Shown here in pieces: positions 1 to 7,857 of a stretch of DNA of 64,000 bases. Source of the stretch: Planifilum fimeticola (GTDB taxonomy: Bacteria > Bacillota > Bacilli > Thermoactinomycetales > DSM-44946). The stretch is from positions 62,001 through 126,000 of the forward strand of contig NZ_PVNE01000007.1 of NCBI RefSeq assembly GCF_003001905.1, written 5' to 3'. The notes beneath the pieces were generated by a model. The model did no database searches. It was not told the DNA's origin and worked only from the letters and a program-made list of their open reading frames with translations. Every line of letters begins with the position of its first letter. Within the stretch, counting starts at the first letter, position 1. Made by a program: the position numbers and the translations under genes.

Positions 1-40
1 GAACCATTCGACGCTCCCATGGGTCCGATATACGAACAGG

Positions 41-150
41 CGGGCAAATTGCCCGCCTTCTATCGTTGAAAACGCATCAAGAGGGATCGATTGTTCGCCG
101 GACGCCCCCCTCTGCATGGAGTTGAGGAGGAAAAGCGCCTCCGAACACCT
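41..150 (+). repeat. Dispersed intergenic repeat, copy A
   Basis: This begins with a perfect small palindrome (GCGGGCAAATTGCCCGC) followed by a spacer resembling CGTTGAAAACGCATCAAGAG and a second arm pair around 88-150. The same order of elements recurs at 949-1015, 2940-3042 and 6957-7056. It is non-coding as far as can be seen. Copies A and B lie in the same orientation on either side of the toxin-antitoxin genes. Function unknown. Confidence 0.55.
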
Positions 151-156
151 CCTTTC

Positions 157-378
157 TCACTTCCCCCGGTTAAATTCCTCCATCGTGATCTTCAGTTGCT
201 TCTTCAGGATCTGCTGCCAAAGCCGTTTGGGGATTTCCCCGCTGCCGCGTGAAACCTTGGTTCGCAACACGGTTCCATCCGGAAGCTGCTTCTCGAAATA
301 GATGTGATCCCTTTTCCCCGGCAGCTCTCTCCAACCGTTTCTCCGGCAGTATCGTTCCAACTCCCTCCAGGTGGGCAC
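157..378 (-). CDS. HicA-like mRNA interferase toxin
   Basis: This 73-residue basic protein has the layout of the HicA/YcfA double-stranded-RNA-binding fold: an N-terminal helix (WRELERYCRRNGW), then a strand pair containing the conserved histidine of the family (GKRDHIYF, His near residue 25), and a basic C-terminal helix. HicA proteins cleave mRNA during stress. It starts with GTG immediately after the TGA of the upstream antitoxin gene, so the two are translationally coupled. Antitoxin-first order is the reverse of the classical hicA-hicB order. Family assignment rests on motif and size; activity is inferred. Confidence 0.65.
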   Translation of the reverse strand: MPTWRELERYCRRNGWRELPGKRDHIYFEKQLPDGTVLRTKVSRGSGEIPKRLWQQILKKQLKITMEEFNRGK

Positions 379-792
379 TCAATCGATCAGCTCCATCACT
401 TCATCTTCACTTTCAGCCAATTGTACACGAAGAACGGCCGGGAAGTGGTGACGTCGGTTTGGAGAGGAAAAGTACATGGGGAATTGGGCAAAGTAGTGCT
501 CGGAGTAGATTAACAGTTCCTTGGCCAGAGCCCTTCGGAGGGATTCGAGGTCCGGGGCGTTTTCCACCAGGTCCAGGCCTTCCAGTGAACCGGTAACCGA
601 TCCGTCTTCTTCATGCTCAACTTTCATCGTAAACCGCACTCCATTCAACAACTCCCTGGCATGATCCAGCGAGATGGCCAGTATATGATCCCGATTACGC
701 TTCACTGCCTGGGGGCGCCCTCGCACGACGCCGTCAATAAACTCGCTCCAATGCCGGCGGACCTCGGTGGCGTTCATCGCTTGCATCATCAA
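379..792 (-). CDS. Antitoxin with Phd/YefM-like N-terminus
   Basis: The product has 137 residues. Residues 5-48 read like a Phd/YefM DNA-binding and dimerisation segment (NATEVRRHWSEFIDGVVRG, then LAISLDHARELL). The rest (about 50-137) is acidic, with a strand-rich start (FTMKVEHEEDGSVTGSL), and would neutralise the basic HicA-like partner. A GGAGG site lies 4 bases before the ATG at 790-792. The promoter just upstream carries overlapping palindromes, fitting autorepression by the pair. A Phd-like antitoxin with a HicA-like toxin is an uncommon mix. The C-terminal domain is not recognised. Confidence 0.6.
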   Translation of the reverse strand: MMMQAMNATEVRRHWSEFIDGVVRGRPQAVKRNRDHILAISLDHARELLNGVRFTMKVEHEEDGSVTGSLEGLDLVENAPDLESLRRALAKELLIYSEHYFAQFPMYFSSPNRRHHFPAVLRVQLAESEDEVMELID

Positions 793-807
793 CCCTCCTC
801 ACCTCCT

Positions 808-844
808 ATTGTAACAGAATATGCACAAAGTGTACATTCTGTAC
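808..844 (-). promoter_or_regulatory. Promoter and operator of the toxin-antitoxin operon
   Basis: On the minus strand a -35 TGTACA (831-836) and a -10 TACAAT (808-813) are 17 bp apart. Two overlapping palindromes cover the -35: TGCACAaagTGTACA (822-836) and GTACATTCTGTAC (832-844). This is where an autoregulating antitoxin would bind. Confidence 0.5.
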
Positions 845-948
845 GTTTTATGTATTCCGCTTTTCATTGTTTCCTATTTTCTCTCGGCACATGCGCCTTA
901 GAATCTCTTGTCTTCCCCCCTGAGATGACATCTCTTCCAACTCCAAAG

Positions 949-1015
949 GCGGGCAGATTGCCCGCCTTCAATCGTTGAAAGCGTATCAAGAGGGAGCGGT
1001 TTTCCCCCGCTTCTA
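949..1015 (+). repeat. Dispersed intergenic repeat, copy B
   Basis: It starts with palindrome GCGGGCAGATTGCCCGC and continues with a spacer nearly identical to copy A (CGTTGAAAGCGTATCAAGAG). The second half has diverged. Same orientation as copy A. It lies between the antitoxin promoter and the end of the carboxylesterase gene. Confidence 0.55.
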
Positions 1016-1044
1016 TTTCCTCACCGATACCTGCCAGTCCCTGA

Positions 1045-1794
1045 TCACTCCTTCACCAGACGGCGGATAAACTTCTCCGTTTCCCTTTTGATCAATTCCT
1101 TGTCGTTGTCGAGGGTGGCCACATGGTAGGAGTTTTTGAGCTCCACCAATTCCTTGTCCTCGCTCGAAAGCTCTTCGTAAATAAACCGGGAGTTGGAAGG
1201 AGGAACCACGTGATCCTCCGTGGAGACGAGGATCAGGGCGGGACAGGTGATGGAAGAGACCTTCTCCCTGGTCTCCGCCATGAACCGCACCAGCTCCCGC
1301 ACCGACTTCAGGGGTGTTTTTTCATAGGCCAGCTCCTTTACGCCCGGAGCCTTGATGTCCGAGCCGAGGGGTTCCAGGAAGCGAGGTTCCTCCAATTGGG
1401 CCACCTTCTCCAACTCCTCCATGAACATGGCGGCGTTGATCAAGACGATGCCCCGAGTCTCCGGATACCGGTGCGCCAGATGGAGGGCCAACGTCCCTCC
1501 CATGGACAGGCCGACCACGAACACCCGGGAGCACCTCTCCTTGAGCAGACGGTACCCCGCCTCGGAGGAAGCAATCCAGTCCTTATAGGTGGTCTTTTCC
1601 ATCTCCTCGGGATGGGTGCCGTGCCCCTTCAGGCGGGGACCATGGACGGTAAACCCGCATTGGGCCAGGTACTCGCCGAGCTCCCGCATGCTTTGGGTCG
1701 TGCCGGTAAATCCGTGCTGAACCAGCACCCCCACCTCGTTCCCCTCAAAGAAGAAGGGCTCCGCTCCTTTCATCACCGGATAGGAATCCGCCAT
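1045..1794 (-). CDS. Carboxylesterase, Est30/monoacylglycerol lipase type
   Basis: This 249-residue alpha/beta hydrolase should hydrolyse short acyl esters in the cytoplasm. The oxyanion-hole motif HGFTG is at residues 27-31 and the nucleophile elbow GLSMGG has its serine near residue 97. An acid residue follows in STEDHVVPP, and the catalytic histidine is in the SYHVATLD segment near the C-terminus. Length and motifs match the thermostable Est30 esterases of Geobacillus. The start is set by AAGGAGG nine bases before ATG 1792-1794. The open frame runs further upstream, but that part has no coding features. Single gene, divergent from the antiterminator gene. Confidence 0.85.
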   Translation of the reverse strand: MADSYPVMKGAEPFFFEGNEVGVLVQHGFTGTTQSMRELGEYLAQCGFTVHGPRLKGHGTHPEEMEKTTYKDWIASSEAGYRLLKERCSRVFVVGLSMGGTLALHLAHRYPETRGIVLINAAMFMEELEKVAQLEEPRFLEPLGSDIKAPGVKELAYEKTPLKSVRELVRFMAETREKVSSITCPALILVSTEDHVVPPSNSRFIYEELSSEDKELVELKNSYHVATLDNDKELIKRETEKFIRRLVKE

Positions 1795-1977
1795 CCCACC
1801 CGACCTCCTTGAAGAAAAATTCTCCTTCAAAGATATAAATAGACTGAACGTTCCGATCCAAAACGCAATCCGGAACGCGGCGGCCAAAATGTTTGCGGAA
1901 AAGGATTTGGCCCTCCCTTTGTGGAATTCGGTGAACAGCGAGGTGCGGAAGGCGGAAGGAGACAGCGGAGGATGAGA

Positions 1978-2841
1978 ATGAAACGGGGCCATTATGTGGT
2001 GGATCGTTCGCTCAACAACAACGTGCTGGTGGTGCGGTCGCCGGACGGGGAGGAAGAGATTCTCATCGGCCGGGGATTGGGCTTCGGCGCGCGGCGCGGA
2101 AATCCGATCGACCCGGAGGACCCTCGGATCGAAAAGCGGTTTACCCTGGCCAATCCGGACAATCGCGCCAAATTTAAGCAGCTTTTCACTGTGGTCAGCG
2201 ACGAGGTGATCGGCGTCGCCGAGGAGATCATCGCCCACGCCACACCGCTGCTGGGCCCCCTGCACGAACACATCCACGTTGCATTGCCGGATCACATCGG
2301 CTTCGCCCTCAAACGCCTCAAAGGCGGGCTGGAAATCGACAACCCCTTTCTCGAGGAAATCCGGTTCCTGTATCCCGAGGCCTGGGGTCCTGCCGCCGAC
2401 GCTGCCAAGCTGATGGAAAAGCGCTTCGGCGTCAAGATCCCCGATTCGGAAATCGGATTCTTGACCCTGCACCTCCAGGCCGCCCGGGAGCGGGGAAAAT
2501 GGTCGGAAACCATCCGCGTCACGGAAGGCGTGCGTGCGGCGGTTCAGGAGATGGAACGCCAATTGAATCGGTCCCTCCCCAGAGAATCCCTGGATTACGT
2601 CCGTTTCGTCACTCATGTACGGTTTGCCGTTCAACGCGCCCTCACCGCTCAGCCCATCGTCAATCCGCTGATCCGCGCCATCCGGGAGCGCCTTCCCGAA
2701 AGCTTCCGACGGGCGCAAGCGGTGGCCGACAGGCTGGAAGACAGGCTTCACATCAAACTCCCGGAAGATGAAGTGGCCTACCTGGCCATGCACGTGGCGC
2801 GATTCACGGGAGAACGGGATGCTTCCGGAACTCCTGAGTGA
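1978..2841 (+). CDS. glcT: BglG/GlcT-family transcription antiterminator
   Basis: This 287-residue protein has a short RNA-binding domain (about residues 1-60, KRGHYVVDRSLNNNVLVV) followed by two PTS regulation domains. The PRD histidines are visible in HEHIHVALPDH and LTLHLQAA of PRD1, and in FVTHVRFAVQR and YLAMHVARF of PRD2. GlcT proteins bind a leader RNA and prevent termination before a PTS sugar permease gene, and are switched by PTS phosphorylation. A GlcNAc-type PTS gene with a terminator in its leader starts about 7 kb away at 10259, a plausible target. The chosen ATG is 6 bases after GGAGG; ATG 1972 is the alternative. Confidence 0.82.
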   Translation: MKRGHYVVDRSLNNNVLVVRSPDGEEEILIGRGLGFGARRGNPIDPEDPRIEKRFTLANPDNRAKFKQLFTVVSDEVIGVAEEIIAHATPLLGPLHEHIHVALPDHIGFALKRLKGGLEIDNPFLEEIRFLYPEAWGPAADAAKLMEKRFGVKIPDSEIGFLTLHLQAARERGKWSETIRVTEGVRAAVQEMERQLNRSLPRESLDYVRFVTHVRFAVQRALTAQPIVNPLIRAIRERLPESFRRAQAVADRLEDRLHIKLPEDEVAYLAMHVARFTGERDASGTPE

Positions 2842-3264
2842 ATGGATTCCTTTTTCTTGCGTAATCACAGCGGAAAAATCGAATCCGGAAAGAAAGCAAG
2901 CTAGATCGTTTTTTTCGAAAAAAACCGGAGAAATGAGAAAAAGGGCGCATGAGCCCTATAGGTTGTCGACATAGCCTAAGAGGGAGCGATTTTTCGCTGA
3001 ACGACCCCTGCCACATGGAATCGAGGCGAAAAATCGGTCTTTGACCTGATCGGAAAAATCCCATCAGACGCCGAAGGGGGGACCGCTTCGTTTCACCTTC
3101 ATGGCAAAGGCACTCAGCGGCACACCCCCTTTTCCCTATATCATTCTTTACAAAGCAAGATGTCTGCAGTCTCAAGGCGCGCGGCGTCCTTTTTTCTTCA
3201 CCCTTGCAGCACCTTCAAAGATGGCCGAGTCCCAACGCATCCGCCAGGAACGCCCGCCTCCCCT
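2842..3264. other. Intergenic region between convergent genes
   Basis: This holds repeat copy C (2940-3042) and otherwise no convincing gene, promoter or terminator. It lies between the ends of the glcT-like gene and the histidine kinase gene. Confidence 0.6.
2940..3042 (+). repeat. Dispersed intergenic repeat, copy C
   Basis: A small hairpin (AGGGCGCATGAGCCCT) is followed by GTCGACATAGCCTAAGAGGG and a long imperfect hairpin. Its arms are GCGATTTTTCG and CGAAAAATCG, about 30 bases apart. Layout and much of the sequence match copy D at 6957. Confidence 0.6.
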
Positions 3265-4341
3265 TCAACCGCTCTGCGCGGAGGCGGGAGATTGGAGGGG
3301 AAGCTCCACGGTGAAAGCGGCCCCTTCCCCCGGCCGGCTGTGCACCGAAATCTTTCCATGATGGATTTCAACAATTTTCTTCGCGATCGACAAGCCGAGA
3401 CCGCTTCCGCCGGCGGCGCGATGGCGGGATTTGTCCGATTTATAAAACCGCTCAAAGATGCGGTGCTGATCCTGCTTTCTGATTCCCGGCCCGGTGTCGC
3501 AAACGGTGACAACTGCCTTGTCGCCTTCGCGCTCAAGCCGGATGGTGATCCTCCCCCCTTTCGGCGTGAATTTGATGGCGTTGTGAATCAGGTTCAGCCA
3601 CACTTGACTCAGCAGGTCCTCATCGGCAGTGATGACCACCTTTTCGAGCTCTGCGCTCATGTCCAAATCTTTTTCCGCCCACTGCGGTTCGCAGCGAAGA
3701 AGGATCGTCTGAAGCTGCGCATCCAGACGATAGGGGGCGGGGAAAAAGGAATGCTGGTTCGATTCCAACATCGTCAGCCGCAGCATATTCTCGCTCAACT
3801 TGGACAGCCGGACGCATTCCGTTTCAATGATGTCCAGGTAACGCATCCTTTGCTCCCGGCTCAGATCCTCGTTTTTCAGCGCCCGGGCGAACCCGCGGAT
3901 CGAAGTGAGGGGAGAGCCGATCTCATGGGACACGTTCGAGATGAACTCCTGGCGCATCTCCTCCATCGCCCGCAATTGGGCGACCATGTCATTGAGGCCC
4001 GTTACCAGTTCCGTCATGGGATGATTCCGCTTCTCCCGATCCACATGGAAATTGACGCGAAAATCGCCCTTCGCGATCCGTTGGATGGCATTCATCAAGT
4101 TTTGCCAGTACGCCTTTTCGTGCCTCCGTATGAACGGCGCGATCGCGCTCATGCTGATCCCCATCAGAAGGAATCCCGTGTTCGCCGTCACAAGCTGCCG
4201 GACCAAGGGTTGCGGCCGCCAGTCCAGGCGGTCGTAAACCGCCTCCGCCAGGAAAAAGGCGGCGGTCCAGTACGCGCTGATGACGGCGATCATGGCAATC
4301 AGCGTCAAGACCGCCTTCAGCGCAAACCATGGCCGTTTCAT
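3265..4341 (-). CDS. Sensor histidine kinase
   Basis: The 358-residue membrane kinase has two transmembrane helices (about residues 8-32 and 50-70) with only a short extracellular loop, then a HAMP-like linker. A HisKA domain follows with phospho-acceptor His139 (ISNVSHEIGSPLTSIRG), then an HATPase domain (N box LIHNAIKF, G1 DTGPG, G2 GGSGLGLSIAKKIVE). The short loop suggests sensing in or at the membrane, as in BceS-like kinases. It overlaps the response regulator gene by ATGA and probably phosphorylates that regulator. Together with the ABC exporter genes upstream it forms one minus-strand unit. Confidence 0.9.
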   Translation of the reverse strand: MKRPWFALKAVLTLIAMIAVISAYWTAAFFLAEAVYDRLDWRPQPLVRQLVTANTGFLLMGISMSAIAPFIRRHEKAYWQNLMNAIQRIAKGDFRVNFHVDREKRNHPMTELVTGLNDMVAQLRAMEEMRQEFISNVSHEIGSPLTSIRGFARALKNEDLSREQRMRYLDIIETECVRLSKLSENMLRLTMLESNQHSFFPAPYRLDAQLQTILLRCEPQWAEKDLDMSAELEKVVITADEDLLSQVWLNLIHNAIKFTPKGGRITIRLEREGDKAVVTVCDTGPGIRKQDQHRIFERFYKSDKSRHRAAGGSGLGLSIAKKIVEIHHGKISVHSRPGEGAAFTVELPLQSPASAQSG

Positions 4342-5018
4342 CGGCAGGCCTCCAACCGGTAACCGAGTCCCCGAATCGTCCGGATCAAAAAGGGAGCATC
4401 CGGATGAGCAAACCGCTCGCGCAGCCGCTTGATGTGCACGTCCACCGTTCGTTCATCCCCTTCGTAATCGTAGCCCCAGATCTGTTCGATCAATTCGTCC
4501 CGCGTAAACGTTTTGCCCGGATAGCTGGCCAGCTTGAAGAGCAGTTCGAACTCCTTCGGCGGCAAGGCGATCTCCCGGTCTCCCATCCGGCATTCGTACG
4601 TCTTGCGGTTTAAGGACAAGGGGCCGATCTGCACGGTTTGCGATGTGGCGATCCGGTACCGTTTGAGCAGGGCTTTGACCCGGGCGACCAGTTCGAGCGG
4701 GTCGAAGGGTTTGACGAGATAATCGTCCGCCCCGAGTTCAAATCCCTTCACTTTTTGCCTCGTCTCCCCCTTGGCCGTCAACATCAGAATCGGCACGTCG
4801 CCGACGTCGCGCAGTTCCCGGCAGAGCTCCCACCCGTCCATCTCCGGCATCATGATATCCATGATGACCAAATCCACGCTCACCGTTTCCAGCAGGCCCA
4901 GCGCCTCTTTTCCATCGGCCGCCTCGTGGACCTCAAAGCCCTCAAGGCTCAAAAAATGATTCACCAGTTCCCGGATATGTGCGTCATCGTCGACGACCAG
5001 GATTCGCGCCATTTTCAT
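4338..5018 (-). CDS. OmpR-family response regulator
   Basis: A 226-residue regulator with an N-terminal receiver domain (acidic pair DDD near residues 9-11, phospho-acceptor in LVIMDIMMPEMDG, lysine in LTAKGE and KPFD). It ends in an OmpR/PhoB winged helix (KEFELLFKLASYPGKTFTRDELIEQIWG and VDVHIKRLRERF). It would be activated by the overlapping histidine kinase. Two direct repeats 11 bp apart in front of the ABC operon (6918-6934) are the expected type of site for this family. It starts 18 bases after the permease gene. Confidence 0.92.
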   Translation of the reverse strand: MKMARILVVDDDAHIRELVNHFLSLEGFEVHEAADGKEALGLLETVSVDLVIMDIMMPEMDGWELCRELRDVGDVPILMLTAKGETRQKVKGFELGADDYLVKPFDPLELVARVKALLKRYRIATSQTVQIGPLSLNRKTYECRMGDREIALPPKEFELLFKLASYPGKTFTRDELIEQIWGYDYEGDERTVDVHIKRLRERFAHPDAPFLIRTIRGLGYRLEACR

Positions 5019-5036
5019 CTCCTCTCTTTCGATTGG

Positions 5037-5849
5037 CTACGCGCGGCGCATGTACACGCGGACCGTGATCGGGGCAAAGATCGCGACGATTGCCGCCGCG
5101 CCCAGCAGGGAGACCGTGAAGTCGGCGCCCATCGTCCCCTGATTGGCCATCTCGCGGACGGCCGCGATCATGTGGGAAATCGGGTTGATTTCGGCAAACC
5201 ATCGCATCCAGCCGGGCATCGTCTCCACCGGCACGAAGGCATTGGAGACAAACATGAGCGGAAACAACACCACCATGGAGATCCCCTGCAAACTGGAGGC
5301 ATCCCGCGCGATGACGCCGAGGAAGGCGAAAATCCAGCTGAGGGCCCACGCGCAGCAGACGGCGAAAACGGCCGCGAGCGCCACGCCGGCAAGGCCTCCT
5401 TCCGGTCGGTAGCCGATGAGATACCCCGCGCTGAACGTTACAACGGCGGCGATGGCGTACCGGACCGTATCGGCCAACAAGATTCCCGCCAACGGAGCGA
5501 TCCGGGCGATCGGCATCGCTTTAAATCGGTCAAACACGCCCTTGTCCATATCATCTCGAAGTTGAACCCCCGAGGCAACGGCGGCCCCGACCAACGTCTG
5601 GATCAGAATGCCGGGAACGATGATCGGCAGGTAGTCCCGCACATTCCCCGCGATGGCCCCGCCGAAGATGTAGGTAAACATCAGGGTGAAAAGGATCGGC
5701 TGGAAAGTGACGTCGGAAAAATGCTCCGGCGTGCGCCGAACTTTCAGCAGACTGCGACGGGCCATCGTCAGCGTTTGACTTACTGCCTGGGAAAAGCTTG
5801 CACGATTTTTCAACGGTCGATTGACGGACGGAAGTGAAATGCTTTTCAT
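5037..5849 (-). CDS. ABC-2 type exporter permease (DrrB-like)
   Basis: The 270-residue membrane protein has about six hydrophobic helices and the ABC-2 permease signature. It starts with a cytoplasmic N-terminus (TMARRSLLKVRRTPEHFSDVTFQPI), then helices such as LFTLMFTYIFGGAIAG and a C-terminal NAFVPVETMPGWMRWFAEINPISHMI motif typical of DrrB-like drug or lipid exporters. The partner is the ATPase encoded by the overlapping gene upstream (4-bp ATGA overlap). The substrate cannot be deduced. Linkage to a two-component system suggests induced export, perhaps of a toxic compound. Confidence 0.88.
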   Translation of the reverse strand: MKSISLPSVNRPLKNRASFSQAVSQTLTMARRSLLKVRRTPEHFSDVTFQPILFTLMFTYIFGGAIAGNVRDYLPIIVPGILIQTLVGAAVASGVQLRDDMDKGVFDRFKAMPIARIAPLAGILLADTVRYAIAAVVTFSAGYLIGYRPEGGLAGVALAAVFAVCCAWALSWIFAFLGVIARDASSLQGISMVVLFPLMFVSNAFVPVETMPGWMRWFAEINPISHMIAAVREMANQGTMGADFTVSLLGAAAIVAIFAPITVRVYMRRA

Positions 5850-6862
5850 CCCATTTTTTCCTCCCTCGCAACACCAAATTCTTCTGCGCTTATTCCCGCC
5901 TCCCGGCCGGTGATGGCCAGGAAGACCTCATCCAAGGTGGGTTTTTGCACGCTGATCTCCGTCAGGCGAATTTCCTCCCGGCGCAAGGCGATGAGCAGGT
6001 CCGTCACCTGGGACGCATCGGCCATCGGAGCCGTGATGTTCCCGGTTTCCGGGGACACCGTCGACGGGACACGGAGAACCCGCTCGATGATGCGCCTTGC
6101 CGTTTCGATCTCCCCGGGATGCCGCGGCTTGATCTGCAAGGACGACCGGCCGACGGAGGTCTTCAGTTCATCGGGTGTCCCTTCCGCAACAACCCGGCCG
6201 TGATCGATCACGGCAATTCGATCCGCCAGTTCATCCGCTTCCTGCAAATATTGGGTCGTCAGCAGCACCGTCGTTCCCGTTTTCACCAGGCGGCGAATCG
6301 TCTCCCACATTTGATTGCGCGTGCGCGGATCGAGACCGGTGGTCGGTTCGTCCAGAAAGAGGAGGGGCGGCCGGGCGATGAGGCTGGCGGCGAGATCCAG
6401 GCGCCGGCGCATACCGCCCGAGAAGTGCTTCAACGGGCGCTTTGCCGCTTCCGTCAGGCCGAACTCCTCCAACAGTTCGCCGGTTTTTCGCCGCGCCTCT
6501 TTTCGGCTCAGCCCCAGAAGTCTGGAAAAGATCATCAGATTTTCCACCGCATTAAGCGATTCGTCGACGGATGCGTATTGGCCGGTGACACCGATCAACT
6601 GCCGGACCCTTTGCGGCTCTTTCACGACATCGTAACCGAAAATCTTGGCAAAGCCGGCGTCCGGGCGCAACAACGTGGCCAGCATCCGGATGGTCGTTGT
6701 CTTGCCGGCCCCGTTGGGGCCCAGCACTCCGTAGACGGTGCCCGCCTGCACGTACAAATCGAGACCGTTCACCGCCCGGTGGGTGCCAAAGCTTTTCACC
6801 AATCCGCGCGCTTCCACGGCCCATTCCCGGTCCTTCGGCGCGGTTTGCGGTTCATATGTCAT
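5846..6862 (-). CDS. ABC exporter ATP-binding subunit (DrrA-like)
   Basis: The 338-residue ATPase shows Walker A GPNGAGKTTT, a Q-loop (GVTGQYAS), signature FSGGMRRRLDLAASL, Walker B LLFLDEPTTGLD and a switch histidine in TTQYLQEADELADR. The glutamine-type switch region (TTQY) and the C-terminal domain after residue 230 are typical of daunorubicin-resistance DrrA relatives. It energises the DrrB-like permease encoded next. First gene of the exporter/two-component operon. The start ATG follows GGAGGAGGG. Confidence 0.92.
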   Translation of the reverse strand: MTYEPQTAPKDREWAVEARGLVKSFGTHRAVNGLDLYVQAGTVYGVLGPNGAGKTTTIRMLATLLRPDAGFAKIFGYDVVKEPQRVRQLIGVTGQYASVDESLNAVENLMIFSRLLGLSRKEARRKTGELLEEFGLTEAAKRPLKHFSGGMRRRLDLAASLIARPPLLFLDEPTTGLDPRTRNQMWETIRRLVKTGTTVLLTTQYLQEADELADRIAVIDHGRVVAEGTPDELKTSVGRSSLQIKPRHPGEIETARRIIERVLRVPSTVSPETGNITAPMADASQVTDLLIALRREEIRLTEISVQKPTLDEVFLAITGREAGISAEEFGVAREEKMG

Positions 6863-6901
6863 GTCGGGATATCCCTCCTCCTTGAATCGATTCGCACATG
6901 A

Positions 6902-6934
6902 ATCGTAGCAGGCGATTGTGAACTGAATATGAAC
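6902..6934 (-). promoter_or_regulatory. Putative response-regulator-controlled promoter of the exporter operon
   Basis: On the plus strand the hexamers GTGAAC (6918-6923) and ATGAAC (6929-6934) are direct repeats exactly 11 bp apart, the pattern bound by OmpR/PhoB-type dimers. A -10-like TACGAT on the minus strand (6902-6907) lies where these repeats would replace a poor -35. Inference, based on spacing and the regulator gene in the same operon. Confidence 0.4.
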
Positions 6935-6956
6935 AACTTCCTCCGAAAAAACAAAA

Positions 6957-7056
6957 ACAGCCCTTCATCGGAGATGACAGGCTGTCGACAACGCGTCAGG
7001 AGGAAGCGATTTTTCGTCGAGGGCCCCCTGCGGCTCGGTGTCGCGAAAATTGGTCT
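6957..7056 (+). repeat. Dispersed intergenic repeat, copy D
   Basis: After an imperfect CAGCC/GGCTG hairpin comes GTCGACAACGCGTCAGGAGG and a long imperfect stem between GCGATTTTTCG and CGCGAAAATTGG. It aligns over about 90 bases with copy C. Same orientation as the other three copies. Confidence 0.6.
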
Positions 7057-7243
7057 CCCGGGTTTGTCAGCAGTCCACCGCTTTCATCTCAGGGCTGACT
7101 TTGACTTGCGCATGTGTTTTCCCTTCAATCCCGGCCGAGTAAGTCCTTGTTGCTTCAGCACCTTTCCGGGCATTACCGCCAAAACCGGCCCCCGTCCTTC
7201 GCTTCCGGACTTTACAGGTTTAAAATAAGGTGGGTGATGATCG

Positions 7244-7747
7244 ATGAATCGTTTCTCGAAATGCCCCGGATGCGGGGCGGAGCTTCCCGATCGGCAATTG
7301 CCGATGAGCGACCGTTATCTCGCGAGCGGAGAATGTTGGGAATTGTACGGGGAATTGACCGCAAACAACATGGTGGAAATGGACCCTTTCTTTTATCATC
7401 AATTGTGCGTGGATGCCTACGGAGCGCAGCATTCGGGAGGACCCGTCAAACCCATCACCACCGTTTTTTCGCTGATCGGTCTGTACTTGGCCGTCGAGCG
7501 CGGATTTACGGGAAGACAAGTACAAAACGCGCACATGAAGCTGGCGAAAAAGGCGGGAAAGGGAGCCGAATGGCCCCGGCTTGAACCGCCGGAGCGGACA
7601 TGGGAAATCACGGTTTCGGATGTGGTGAGCGCGGAGGCGGGAAACAGCAGAAAGGAAATGATCAAAAAATGGGCGGAGACGGTGTGGAGAAGCTGGGCGC
7701 ATCAGCACGACCGCATCCGGACCCTGTGCGAGAAGTGGATTTTGTGA
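7244..7747 (+). CDS. DUF5946-like protein
   Basis: The 167-residue protein resembles the DUF5946 family. It has an N-terminal CPGCGAELP zinc-binding-like motif, then DRYLASGECWELYGELTANN and a conserved HQLCVDAYGAQHSG segment. Its biochemical role is unknown. No membrane segment or signal peptide is seen. It appears to be a single-gene unit downstream of repeat copy D. The start ATG is preceded by an AAGGTGG-type site. Recognition is from memory of the motif pattern. Confidence 0.65.
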   Translation: MNRFSKCPGCGAELPDRQLPMSDRYLASGECWELYGELTANNMVEMDPFFYHQLCVDAYGAQHSGGPVKPITTVFSLIGLYLAVERGFTGRQVQNAHMKLAKKAGKGAEWPRLEPPERTWEITVSDVVSAEAGNSRKEMIKKWAETVWRSWAHQHDRIRTLCEKWIL

Positions 7748-7857
7748 GTCGGCGCGTATCGCAGCCGCGCCCCTTGGTACCATCCGTTTCCGTGGCTCAA
7801 AGAAGGTGACGGCCCCCCGACGGGCGAAACGGGACGAACAAAAGCGGATGGCCCCGC

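Larger units (their letters stand above)
6863..7243. other. Divergent intergenic region
   Basis: This contains the exporter operon promoter region, repeat copy D and a possible weak promoter for the plus-strand gene at 7244 (TAAAAT near 7221 with a poor -35). No gene is evident. Confidence 0.5.

Noticed and set aside
1795-2868. A long minus-strand open frame upstream of the carboxylesterase, suggesting a 607-residue protein
   Set aside because: The upstream part is the shadow of the glcT-like gene on the other strand. The esterase family begins at ATG 1794 with a perfect ribosome site.
4638-6901. Long plus-strand open frames opposite the two-component and exporter genes
   Set aside because: They are Arg/Gly/His-rich shadows, typical of high-GC DNA, with no family features, whereas the minus-strand frames show full motifs.
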